Translations under genes and position numbers: made by a program
The notes under the pieces: model-generated
What the model was told of the DNA's origin: nothing
Seen by the model: only the letters and a program-made list of their open reading frames with translations
Databases searched by the model: none
Shown here: one piece after another, positions 1-8,001 of the stretch
Numbering within the stretch: position 1 is the first letter of the stretch
How the letters are laid out: each line of letters starts with the position of its first letter
NCBI GenBank assembly: GCA_963751425.1
Contig: CAVVUF010000002.1
Location: 1,116,001 to 1,180,000, forward strand
Source of the DNA: CAVVUF01 sp963751425
GTDB lineage: Bacteria; Chloroflexota; Anaerolineae; Anaerolineales; UBA4823
DNA length: 64,000 nt
Direction: 5' to 3'

Positions 1-715
1 ATGCGCGCTTCCTGACTGCCATCGGCAGCCAGATCGATACGGCCATCTACGAGCGCAACGAGATCAGGCTGCTGCGCCGCGTGCTGGGGCGCTCGGTGGA
101 CCCACGGGTGATGGAGCGCTTGCTGACCAACCCGGATGTGGACTTCATGAAAGGGGAGCTGCTGGAGCTGAGCGTGCTCTTTGCTGACCTGCGCGGCTCG
201 ACCCAATTGGCGGAAAATACCGAGCCGGAGCGGCTGGTCGAATTCATCAAGGATTACTTCAGCGAGATGACCGAGGTCATCTTCCTGTACGAAGGCACGG
301 TGGATAAGTTCGTGGGCGACGAAGTGATGGCGCTCTTCGGCGCGCCGATCCCGCAGCCAGAACACGCCCTGCGCAGCATCCAGGCGGCAGTAGCCATGCA
401 GGCTGCCTTCGAGAAGGTTCGCCAGCGGTGGAGAGCAAAAGGTTTGCACATCCCACCGGTCGGCATCGGCATTTCCACCGGCAGCATGATCGCCGGTGAG
501 ATGGGCGGTCCGCAACGGGCAGAATATACGGTCATTGGCCGCGCCGTTAACCTGGGGGCGCGCATCTGCGCCAGCGCTGAGGGCGGTGAGATCCTGGTCA
601 GCCAGCGCACCTACGACCTGCTCAAGGACGGGTGGAAATGGAGGCCGTGCCCGGGCAGCAGTTCAAGGGAATGGAGAACGATGTGACGGTGTACCGGCTG
701 GTGAGGATGAAGTGA
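1..715 (+). CDS. Class III adenylate/guanylate cyclase, 3' part, frameshifted
   Basis: The 5' end lies outside the window. The first ~30 visible codons resemble the end of a sensor (GAF-like) domain plus linker helix, followed by a class III nucleotide cyclase catalytic domain. Visible catalytic elements are the first metal Asp in VLFADLRGST, the KFVGDEVMALFG loop with the second metal Asp and a purine-selecting Lys, and YTVIGRAVNLGARI with the transition-state Asn and Arg. The Lys suggests ATP as substrate, making cAMP. Frame 3 would end early at 686. A one-base loss near 627-632 explains this, because the other frame continues as VEMEAVPGQQFKGMENDVTVYRL to a stop at 713-715, a typical cyclase C-terminus. 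A single-domain cNMP-binding protein lies at 31519-31956, but no link between the two is shown. Confidence 0.85.
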
Positions 716-756
716 TAAATCACCTGAAATATGAAGGTTGTCAGGGAACAGAAATT

Positions 757-1107
757 TTAATCAGATTCCTTTGGAATCAGAGGATTCAAAAGTTCTACCA
801 ATTCAGGGATCCTCTCGGATGCGGCTAACCAGATTCGTTCCACGAGGATTTCACCATATTCATGCGCTAAAATATTCCGCTGACCAATAATACCTGTCCA
901 AGGAATTTCTGGGTGGCTAGTTTGAAAGCTCTCTGAAACATGATTCGCGGCTTCTCCGATCACCAATAGCTGTCTCTCAACAGCATAGCGTAATACTTTA
1001 TTATCTGAGAACTGTCTAAATGTTTTACCATCGATAAAATCAATGATCTCCTGAGCAGCTTTCCTCATGTCCCAGAGTAAGGCAATATCTCTTTCTTCAG
1101 GTTGCAT
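757..1107 (-). CDS. hepT: HepT-like HEPN ribonuclease toxin (DUF86)
   Basis: A 116-residue all-helical protein of the DUF86/HepT family. It carries the HEPN catalytic signature R-x4-H in RNILAHEY near residue 78, in the usual place before the last helices. In characterised HEPN-MNT (type VII) modules the HEPN partner is an RNase toxin, and the MNT partner silences it by transferring AMP to a Tyr close to the R-x4-H motif. A Tyr (in HEYG) follows the motif here. The start overlaps the 3' end of the upstream mntA by 11 bp, so the two are translationally coupled with the antitoxin first. The toxin role is inferred from the family. Confidence 0.85.
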   Translation of the reverse strand: MQPEERDIALLWDMRKAAQEIIDFIDGKTFRQFSDNKVLRYAVERQLLVIGEAANHVSESFQTSHPEIPWTGIIGQRNILAHEYGEILVERIWLAASERIPELVELLNPLIPKESD

Positions 1108-1402
1108 ACACTACCTCCGCAGTCTGAAGAATATCTTTCCGCCGGAAAGGATTGACCAAACTGGATTTCTCAACCAGATCGACCGGCTTGCCAAACAATT
1201 CTGATAATTCCATCTGCATTTCACCCAAATCTAGTACGCTGTATTTCGTTTGCGGCTGAAAGGTTACCAAAACGTCGATATCACTCTTTGAATGAAAATC
1301 CTCGCGCAAAATGGATCCAAAAAAGGAAAACTCGCTGATTTTCCATTTTTGACAAAATACAATAATGGTTTCTTTTTTTATGCCAAACGAAGCCATGTCC
1401 AT
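1097..1402 (-). CDS. mntA: MntA-like nucleotidyltransferase antitoxin
   Basis: Minimal nucleotidyltransferase of the DNA polymerase beta superfamily, about 102 residues from the chosen start. The signature G-S-x10-D-x-D is exact: GSILREDF, then SKSDIDVLV. In characterised pairs this enzyme AMPylates the HEPN toxin and blocks it. The frame is open further upstream to 1534, but that extension has no family similarity. The Met at 1402 (MDMASFG) or 1396 gives the usual length. It overlaps hepT by 11 bp. The two form a stand-alone two-gene module between a broken cyclase and a secreted protein, which suits an acquired cassette. Confidence 0.8.
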   Translation of the reverse strand: MDMASFGIKKETIIVFCQKWKISEFSFFGSILREDFHSKSDIDVLVTFQPQTKYSVLDLGEMQMELSELFGKPVDLVEKSSLVNPFRRKDILQTAEVVYAT

Positions 1403-1540
1403 ATGGATCTCCAAGTCGGGTTGAAAAACATCTCCAAATTGAGTATAACTCAGGTTGGGATGAATATACAAGAAACTCATTATCAAATGAAAATTCTGGC
1501 AGATCTTACTTTTAGACCTGCCAGGGTTGCACAAGGTTCT

Positions 1541-4480
1541 TTACTTCTTCGTGAACGGCAGGTAGACCTGGTGCAGCATCTGCCAGATCTCTCCGCCGTT
1601 GGCGGAATTCCAGACACTTATGTAAAGATTGTTATTAAAATTGGCTCCGGCATTGCCTCGTAAGCTGAAGCCATTATTGCTATCTCCCCAGCCATCGATG
1701 TTCACCTGAGACCAGTGATCGCCGTCCGAGGTAGCCCATACTTCGGTGCCGGTGACGTTATTATTGGCGGTAGCATATAACCGGTTCTCGAAGACATACA
1801 GCCCGAGGATATCAGGCTTGTTCGGATCGCCAAACCCATCGGTTATCACCGGGTTCCAGGTGGTTCCATTGGATGACCGCCAGATTTGACCATTGGAAAC
1901 TTGATTCGTCCAAATTCCAGCATACAGGTTTCCTTTATACAACGCAAATGTGATGGTTTCGATGTTTCTCGCATCACCAAATCCATCCGTGTTCACTTGA
2001 TTCCAGGTAATTCCGTCGGATGTTCGCCAGATGCGTGTGCCTGTGACTATATTACCTATTCCTGCATAGAGATAACCGTTGTACTCAATCATGGCAGAAA
2101 TCTCGTGATTATTGGTGTCACCCTTCCCGTCAGTCACGACTGCTGTCCAGCTGCCGGCATCACCGCTATCACTGCGCCAGATGGAAACACCGTTGGGACT
2201 ACTATCACTGGTACGCCACTGTGACATAGATTTTGTTCTGAAAGACCGCCAGGAAATCCATGGCAAATGCTTGTCTGTATTCCCAAAACCGGCCGAAACA
2301 ACTTCATTCCAGGTAATCCCGTCACTGGTGCGGTAAACTCGAGCAGCAGTGTTATCCACCCCCCATCCGGTGCTGGCATATAGCTGCCCATTGAAAACTG
2401 TCATGTCGATCACGCTGCCGCGATAGCCGAGATCCTTGACCTGTTCCCAGGTTTTTCCATCACTGGAGCGATAGATGGCATTTAAATTATTCCAATCAGT
2501 CGTCCCGGCATACAACTGCCCATTGAAAACCTCCAAGGCTCCGGCTTGGAGATACTTGTTCCCAAACCCATTGATATTGGCCTGCTTCCAGCCGGGTACG
2601 CCGGGGGAGAAAACCTGGATGCGAGCGTTATCCCAATCCGCCACATACACATTCCCTTTTGAGTCGACATCCACGCCTGGAACGCCAATAAACTGGCTGG
2701 AGTTTGTGCCCCATGCGCCTCCAATGGTAGTTAAATATTTTCCTGTTGAGTCATAAACCTGCACACGTTCATTGTTCCAATCCGTAACAAATATTTTCCC
2801 TTGTGCATCAACCGCGATATCTTCTGCAAAGTTGAACTGATCAAATTGATCTCCACCACCAGTGCCGATGGTCATCTGCCAGGCGCGGCTGCTGTTGAAT
2901 TTTTGCACGCGGGCGTTGCCTGCATCGGTGACATAGATATTGCCCGCTGCGTCTGTATCAACGGCGATCGGAGTGCACAGGTGATCGTTGGCAGTGCTGC
3001 ACTCTCCAGTTACTCCGATTTGCCCAATATAGGTCTTGCTGCTGTCATAGATCATCACCCGGTGGCTTGGGTAATCAACCACATAGATATTGCCATTGAG
3101 ATCCACATCGACGCCGGTAGCCCAGTTGAATTGATTATTACCTGTTCCGCAGTCTGGGCCCCCGAGTGTACTTTGATAGGAGCCTGCCGGGCTGAATATT
3201 TGTACCCGGCAGCCATCGGCTACATAAATAGCGTTGTTCTTATCCACCGCCACACCGTGCGGATTACTGAAGTGATCATTGGTCCAACCCATGTCGACAC
3301 CTGGGGTTCCAACCGTCCACAGCAGATTTCCGTTCGTATCCAGCTTGATCAGGCGTTGGCCGACCTCCTCAACGATGATAAGGTTATCCGCATGATCGAT
3401 AGCAACTCGTGGATGAAAATAATGATAACCATCTGTCTGATAAGGGACAAACTCGACTCCCAGGTAAATACCCTGGTAAACACCGCTGTTGTTATATTTT
3501 TCGACAACACCATTCCAGGGTGCAGAGCCATAGATATTGCCGGCTGAGTCAGCCGCCAGGTCATAGTGTCCGCGAGTATCCGTTGCCCAGGTTGTACATG
3601 TGCCCGACGGGGTGCACTTGTGGATACTGTAATTCCAGGTGTCGGTAATATAAACATTATTGCTGCTGTCGATGGCGATGCCTTGGGCGCCGTTATACCC
3701 GGAATCCACTACCGAGCAGGTCCAACCGGCGGTGTAAGTGCAGCGTTGGAGGCGGTTATTGTTGATTTCGGTAACATATAGACGATCTGTCGAGTCGATG
3801 GCAATGCGCATAGGTCGATCAAAATAACCTGGGGTGCTGCTGATCACATCCGTATAGCCAATGGTGGAGCTGTATACAGGGGATCCGGTGGTCAGGTCGA
3901 AGACCTGGATGCGCTGGTTCTGACTGTCGGAGATATACATGCGGCCAGTGGAATCAAAAGCGATGCCGGTGGGTTCTTCGAAGCGATCGTTTGTATTCCC
4001 TGACATCCAAGAGTCAATGGGGGGGTATTCTTGTAAAAAGGCACCTGCAGGGCTGTATTGGACAGCCCGATTGTAATCAACGACCCAAAAATTGCCATTT
4101 TTATCCGTGGCAATATCCCTTGGTGAACAAAATGTATCGCAGACTCCTGCAATGCCCAGGGCGAACAGATTGGTTTTTGCGGCATTGAATTTTAGAACTC
4201 GGTTTCCAGGATCTTCGGTCATGAAGAAATTGTCACTATTGTCGATGAAGAGCCCCAGCGGTCGGTTGAAGTGGGTTGTATCGGCAAAATAAGGCACTCT
4301 CAACGTGCCAAGCGTCTTCACATACCGGTAACTCGTTCCGGGCTGCCCAACCACTAATTCGGGCTGGGCAGGTGCATCTGCCTCCTTTGGCGCCTGGGCA
4401 GATACAAAGATGATGCCAGTCGCCAGGCTCAAAACGGCCAAGAATATAACTGTAATCAAATAAATGCTTCTGCGGTTCAT
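1541..4480 (-). CDS. Secreted NHL-repeat beta-propeller protein
   Basis: About 979 residues. It starts at Met 4480, 7 bases after a strong AGGAGG ribosome-binding site. Residues 1-28 form a signal peptide (basic MNRR, hydrophobic core, ending FVSA). Residues ~60-640 are a long series of NHL-type repeats (GIAFDSTGRMYISD, GVAVDKNNAIYVAD, NARVQKF), expected to form beta-propellers outside the cell. From ~645 there are repeats of the form SSDGKTWEQV alternating with FNGQLYAG, like sialidase/BNR-type blades. The protein ends VYLPFTKK. In the span 2205-2270 the reading frame departs from the repeat pattern, yet the alternate frame restores it (AMDFLAVFQNKIYVTVAY), so two compensating one-base indels are likely. 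Ligand unknown. Confidence 0.85.
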   Translation of the reverse strand: MNRRSIYLITVIFLAVLSLATGIIFVSAQAPKEADAPAQPELVVGQPGTSYRYVKTLGTLRVPYFADTTHFNRPLGLFIDNSDNFFMTEDPGNRVLKFNAAKTNLFALGIAGVCDTFCSPRDIATDKNGNFWVVDYNRAVQYSPAGAFLQEYPPIDSWMSGNTNDRFEEPTGIAFDSTGRMYISDSQNQRIQVFDLTTGSPVYSSTIGYTDVISSTPGYFDRPMRIAIDSTDRLYVTEINNNRLQRCTYTAGWTCSVVDSGYNGAQGIAIDSSNNVYITDTWNYSIHKCTPSGTCTTWATDTRGHYDLAADSAGNIYGSAPWNGVVEKYNNSGVYQGIYLGVEFVPYQTDGYHYFHPRVAIDHADNLIIVEEVGQRLIKLDTNGNLLWTVGTPGVDMGWTNDHFSNPHGVAVDKNNAIYVADGCRVQIFSPAGSYQSTLGGPDCGTGNNQFNWATGVDVDLNGNIYVVDYPSHRVMIYDSSKTYIGQIGVTGECSTANDHLCTPIAVDTDAAGNIYVTDAGNARVQKFNSSRAWQMTIGTGGGDQFDQFNFAEDIAVDAQGKIFVTDWNNERVQVYDSTGKYLTTIGGAWGTNSSQFIGVPGVDVDSKGNVYVADWDNARIQVFSPGVPGWKQANINGFGNKYLQAGALEVFNGQLYAGTTDWNNLNAIYRSSDGKTWEQVKDLGYRGSVIDMTVFNGQLYASTGWGVDNTAARVYRTSDGITWNEVVSAGFGNTDKHLPWISWRSFRTKSMSQWRTSDSSPNGVSIWRSDSGDAGSWTAVVTDGKGDTNNHEISAMIEYNGYLYAGIGNIVTGTRIWRTSDGITWNQVNTDGFGDARNIETITFALYKGNLYAGIWTNQVSNGQIWRSSNGTTWNPVITDGFGDPNKPDILGLYVFENRLYATANNNVTGTEVWATSDGDHWSQVNIDGWGDSNNGFSLRGNAGANFNNNLYISVWNSANGGEIWQMLHQVYLPFTKK

Positions 4481-4671
4481 ACTTTCCTCCTGTGGAACCA
4501 ATTATGGAATGGTGTGAGATTTTCTTTTGGGGTTACCTTTTTTGATCCCCATTGCAATATCATAGAGGTTACTTATTATATTTTCAAGTGTCGAATGTCA
4601 CTTTTTGTTGGAATCTCTTTATTATCGCGTCGATGAATATACAATTACCCTGTAGTTTATTTAATCGAGCA

Positions 4672-4697
4672 GGTGGACAAGCTGAAGCTCGTCCTAC
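4672..4697. repeat. Imperfect palindrome, possible dispersed intergenic repeat
   Basis: GGACAAGCTGAAGCTCGTCC at 4675-4694 is a near-perfect palindrome (arms GGACAAGCT and AGCTCGTCC, one mismatch) followed by TAC. It lies in the non-coding interval between the NHL gene and the oxidoreductase operon. It resembles short palindromic intergenic repeats built on an AGCT-GA-AGCT core that recur in many bacterial genomes. Only one copy was noticed here, so membership in a family is a guess. Confidence 0.35.
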
Positions 4698-4874
4698 ATT
4701 TGTTATTCGAACGCGAACCAGGATTTTGCCAAAGCGGCTTATCGCTACCACGATCCTGAATCTGCCTTCCTGGGTTATTCCAGGGCGCAGTCGGGGGTCT
4801 GGTTGAATGAGCTTGCCAATGCTGAAACCGAGGAACCAGAAGCTCAAGGTCTGCTCCAGATGGCGCTATTTTAA
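4698..4874 (+). pseudogene. Possible 3' remnant of an unknown gene
   Basis: Within a 445-base interval with no proper gene, one + frame reads about 55 codons with protein-like composition (ANQDFAKAAYRYHDPESAFLG, SGVWLNELANAETEE) and ends at TAA 4872-4874. It is open back to a TGA at 4683 but has no plausible start or ribosome-binding site, and it begins right after a palindromic repeat. I do not recognise the protein. It may be the tail of a gene whose 5' part was lost, or chance. Confidence 0.3.
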
Positions 4875-4905
4875 TGAAAACGCCTGCGAACTGGTTTCGC
4901 AGGCG
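4873..4905 (-). terminator. Intrinsic terminator of the oxidoreductase operon
   Basis: A perfect 10-bp stem (CGCCTGCGAA at 4881-4890 and TTCGCAGGCG at 4896-4905) with a 5-nt loop is followed on the minus strand by TTTTCATT. It sits 41 bp past the stop of the last operon gene. Confidence 0.8.
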
Positions 4906-4946
4906 GCGTTGTTAAAGAGTTGTTTCTGGCAAGAAATTGCCCGGTT

Positions 4947-5516
4947 TTATGATTTATTCAGCCCCTCCACTACCAGCTCCCCCCTGGCGAAGGCGGCTCC
5001 CTGGCGCAGGGCCTGGATATTGGAAGGTAAGAGACGGCGGTGGCGCTCGGGCAGGTGACTGTCGAGGGCTTGCTCGATGTGCTCGAGGGTCAGGATGGGC
5101 AGCTTCTGCAGCAGCGCGCCGAGCATGACGATATTCATCAGCCGCTTGTTGCCGATTGTCTCGGCGATCTCCTGAGCGGGGATCAGAAGTGCATCGATGT
5201 CCGTACGCGCGGCGCCGCGGTTGACCAGGGAAGAGTTGATGATCAAGACACCGCCAGGAGAAACCTGCGGCTCATACTTTTCCAAGGAAGGCAGGTTCAA
5301 GACCAGGACCCCTTTCGGATTGCGCACGGTGGGCGAGCCGATCTCTTCATCGGCGATGATCACGGTGCAGTTCGCCGTCCCGCCGCGCATCTCTGGACCG
5401 TAAGAGGGCATCCAGGTAACTTCCTTTCCCTGGTCCATGCCCGCAAAAGCCAGGATCTGCCCGGCAAACAAGACGCCCTGCCCACCAAAACCTGCAATGA
5501 TCACTTCAGCTTGCAT
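4947..5516 (-). CDS. 2-oxoacid:ferredoxin oxidoreductase, gamma subunit
   Basis: A 189-residue gamma subunit of the Por/Kor/Vor family. It opens with the family nucleotide-binding-like motif IIAGFGGQGVLFAGQ and contains the conserved WMPSYGPEMRGG segment that contacts CoA or the alpha/beta core. It is the last of four genes read leftward (ferredoxin, alpha, beta, gamma), the order used by four-subunit 2-oxoglutarate and branched-chain 2-oxoacid oxidoreductases. The complex decarboxylates a 2-oxoacid to acyl-CoA and reduces ferredoxin in the cytoplasm, and can run in reverse. Substrate cannot be fixed from sequence. An AGCG/GGAG-type RBS precedes the ATG at 5516. A 75-bp gap separates it from the beta gene. 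Confidence 0.88.
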   Translation of the reverse strand: MQAEVIIAGFGGQGVLFAGQILAFAGMDQGKEVTWMPSYGPEMRGGTANCTVIIADEEIGSPTVRNPKGVLVLNLPSLEKYEPQVSPGGVLIINSSLVNRGAARTDIDALLIPAQEIAETIGNKRLMNIVMLGALLQKLPILTLEHIEQALDSHLPERHRRLLPSNIQALRQGAAFARGELVVEGLNKS

Positions 5517-5591
5517 AAGGACGCTCCATTCCTTGATAACTCAAAGATCTCGGCGATGGGTACATCGCAAATCCTTCGGGTTGTAGATGTC

Positions 5592-6368
5592 TTAGAATTT
5601 CAACCCGGCCAATTCTGGAGAGACTTTGAAGTCTTCCAGCGGATAGACGGGCACCATGTGCTCTTCCAGCCAGTGCAGAGCCTCCACCGGGGTGACGCCC
5701 CAATTGGTGGGGCAGGTGGAGAGCAGCTCGACCATCGAGAAGCCCATGCCGCGCACTTGCGCTTCGAAGGCGGTGCGGATGGCTTTCTTGGCCTGGCGGA
5801 TGTTCTTGGGGTCATGCAAGCTGCGGCGGACGATGTAGCTAGGCCCGTCTAGCTTTGACATCACCTCCGACATATGCAGGGGGAAGCCTTGCTGCTCCAC
5901 ATCTCGCCCGTTGGGGGAGGAAGTGGTTTTCTGACCTGGGAGGGTTGTGGGAGCCATCTGCCCGCCGGTCATGCCGTAGATGGCGTTGTTCAGGAAGATG
6001 ACGGTGATGTTTTCCCCGCGCCCGGCAGCGTGCATGATCTCAGCCATACCGATCGAAGCCAGGTCCCCATCACCCTGGTAAGCGAAAACAACACGGTTTG
6101 GCAGGACGCGCTTGATGCCGGTTGCCATGGCCGGGGCGCGGCCATGGGCGGCTTCGACAAAATCAAAGTCGTAATAGTTGTAGGCGAAAACCGAGCAGCC
6201 CACGGGCGCCACGCCGATGGTCTGCTCACGGATGCCCATCTCATCCAATACCTCGGCGATCAAGCGGTGTGCTATGCCGTGGGTGCAGCCCGGGCAGTAG
6301 TGTGTGGGGGTGTCGGTGAGCGAGGCAGGGCGGATGTAAACAGTTTGAGTTTGAACGACAGTATCCAT
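5592..6368 (-). CDS. 2-oxoacid:ferredoxin oxidoreductase, beta subunit (TPP-binding)
   Basis: A 258-residue thiamine diphosphate-binding subunit. The N-terminal HYCPGCTHG carries the Cys pair typical of Kor/Vor beta chains. The TPP/Mg motif is GDGDLASIG followed about 25 residues later by NNAIYGMTGGQ. The length fits the short beta subunit without the extra iron-sulfur extension of pyruvate-type enzymes. GGAG precedes the ATG 6368. The gap to the alpha gene is 22 bp, consistent with one transcript. Catalysis occurs here, with electrons passing to the small ferredoxin subunit encoded at the operon's start. Confidence 0.9.
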   Translation of the reverse strand: MDTVVQTQTVYIRPASLTDTPTHYCPGCTHGIAHRLIAEVLDEMGIREQTIGVAPVGCSVFAYNYYDFDFVEAAHGRAPAMATGIKRVLPNRVVFAYQGDGDLASIGMAEIMHAAGRGENITVIFLNNAIYGMTGGQMAPTTLPGQKTTSSPNGRDVEQQGFPLHMSEVMSKLDGPSYIVRRSLHDPKNIRQAKKAIRTAFEAQVRGMGFSMVELLSTCPTNWGVTPVEALHWLEEHMVPVYPLEDFKVSPELAGLKF

Positions 6369-6390
6369 AATTTGTAAGGCTCCTTTACCG

Positions 6391-7506
6391 TTAATTCATC
6401 GCCAGGTTGAGGCGCTGCAGCCAGCGCAGGCGAGGGTCCCCGCCGAGCGGAGGCGTTTGGCTTGCGATGCGCCGGATCTCGCCCAAGACCTCTTCGGGGT
6501 AAGGCACCATGCCTCCTGGGCGGCCGTAGAATTCTACGGGTAGGCGGTTCTCGACCGCCAGGCGGACATCATTGAGCATCTGCCCGGTGTTCATTTCCAC
6601 GACCAGCACAGACTGGGCGTGCCGGGAGATCTCCGTAATCTGCGTGGTGGGGAAGGGATTGAGGGAGATTGGGCGGAAGAGACCAACCTTGATGCCTTCT
6701 TCCCGCGCGGCGCGTACCGCTGAAAGCGAAACACGCCCGGCAGTCCCAAAGCCGACGATTACGATCTCTGCATCGTCCAGGTAGTACTCTTTATAGCGCA
6801 CCTCGTTCTTGGCAATGAGATACTGGCGCTCTGCAAGGCGCAGGTTGGCGATCTCTTCCTGGTCAGGAATGAGGTAAATCGAAGAGAGAAAACGCCGCTC
6901 CCGACCCTCGGCGCCGGTGACTGCCCAATCGGGTTTGACCTTACTCAGAGGGCGCATTTCCGGGAGCTCAGCCGGCTCCATCATTTGCCCGATGCTGCCA
7001 TCTGCCATGACCACGGCGATGGCGCGGTATTTTTCTGCCAGGTCGAAAGCCAGGACAGTCAGATCGATGGCTTCTTGCACCGAGGCAGGCGCCAGAACGA
7101 TGGGGTGATAGTCACCATGCCCGCCGCCATGCACGATCTGGTTATAGTCTCCCTGCGATGGGGCGATGTTCCCCAGACCGGGCCCACCGCGCACCACGTC
7201 GACCAGCACACAGGGTACTTCGGTGCCTGCGATATAAGACATGCCTTCCAACATCAGGCTGACGCCCGGGCTGGAGGAAGATGACATCACCTTGACTCCG
7301 GTGCAGGCGGCTCCATACACCATGTTAATCGCGGCCACTTCACTTTCAGCCTGCAAAAAAGTGCGCCCCAATTCGGGCATACGGTGCGACATCCATTCCA
7401 GCAATTCCGTCTGAGGAGTGATGGGGTAACCAAAATAAGCCTCGCAGCCAGCCCGAACGGCTGCCTCAGCCATCGCAAAATTTCCTTCTAACAGCTCACG
7501 AGCCAT
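6391..7506 (-). CDS. 2-oxoacid:ferredoxin oxidoreductase, alpha subunit
   Basis: About 371 residues from ATG 7506, chosen because AGGAGG stands just upstream. The frame is open to 7560 but that part overlaps the ferredoxin gene. The N-terminal pyrimidine-binding domain has AYFGYPITPQTELLEW and the catalytic-loop region ESEVAAINMVYGAACTG, and the middle has MSSSSSPGVSLMLEGMSY. The C-terminal transketolase-like domain has VIVGFGTAGR and a GLFRPISLNPFP segment. This architecture is shared by KorA and VorA. It lies 10 bp downstream of the ferredoxin gene. Confidence 0.9.
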   Translation of the reverse strand: MARELLEGNFAMAEAAVRAGCEAYFGYPITPQTELLEWMSHRMPELGRTFLQAESEVAAINMVYGAACTGVKVMSSSSSPGVSLMLEGMSYIAGTEVPCVLVDVVRGGPGLGNIAPSQGDYNQIVHGGGHGDYHPIVLAPASVQEAIDLTVLAFDLAEKYRAIAVVMADGSIGQMMEPAELPEMRPLSKVKPDWAVTGAEGRERRFLSSIYLIPDQEEIANLRLAERQYLIAKNEVRYKEYYLDDAEIVIVGFGTAGRVSLSAVRAAREEGIKVGLFRPISLNPFPTTQITEISRHAQSVLVVEMNTGQMLNDVRLAVENRLPVEFYGRPGGMVPYPEEVLGEIRRIASQTPPLGGDPRLRWLQRLNLAMN

Positions 7507-7516
7507 ATTTTGCCTC

Positions 7517-7768
7517 CTAAGCTGGGGATGTAACCCGCGGTGTGCGGACAGGTGCTTCACGGTAAACGGTCAGGGCAGCTTCTGGGCACATGATAGCGCA
7601 TACGCCACAGCCTGTACAACCTTCACCGGACAGCTCTACTGGATGATAACCCTTGGGAGTTAACCGTTCCATATTTATGGAAAGAACATGCTGGGCGCAG
7701 GCATCGACGCACAGCTCGCACCCTTTGCAGTAAAGATCACTCACCTCAATCCATCCCTTAATGGGCAT
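7517..7768 (-). CDS. 2x[4Fe-4S] ferredoxin subunit of the oxidoreductase
   Basis: An 83-residue ferredoxin with two full cluster motifs: CKGCELCVDAC ending in an Ala-Gln stretch rather than the usual Pro, and CTGCGVCAIMCP. As first gene of the operon it is the delta-type subunit that takes electrons from the TPP subunit and hands them to free ferredoxin. GGAGG lies 7 bases before ATG 7768. The 230 bp upstream, before the next gene, must hold the promoter, but I see no clear -35/-10 pair. Confidence 0.9.
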   Translation of the reverse strand: MPIKGWIEVSDLYCKGCELCVDACAQHVLSINMERLTPKGYHPVELSGEGCTGCGVCAIMCPEAALTVYREAPVRTPRVTSPA

Positions 7769-8001
7769 TCGAAAACCTCCTTCTCTAGAATGTGTAGGTA
7801 GAAATGAATAAATCGGATAGATTCACCCTTATTATGCTTAACTTGTCTGACGATTACTAGTGCTAACTGTCATGCTAGATTAAGCCGAATGACTTAAAAT
7901 CTCGGATCGTCTACCTTGATTTGCAGATCGGGTGATGAGCACCTATTGGATGTGACTATAGGGCGGATCAGGATCTGCGTCGGAGGTACTCTCAAGGATA
8001 T

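Noticed and set aside
2801..3547. 248-codon + strand frame inside the NHL gene
   Set aside because: Antisense of the repeat-rich propeller region. Its repetitiveness is inherited from the true gene.
4584..4847. 87-codon minus-strand frame between the NHL gene and the oxidoreductase operon
   Set aside because: It crosses a palindromic repeat and has no RBS or domain. The opposite strand reads more like protein.
5040..5852. 270-codon + strand frame across the gamma and beta subunit genes
   Set aside because: It spans two minus-strand genes and their gap, with His/Gln/Asp-rich composition typical of antisense translation.
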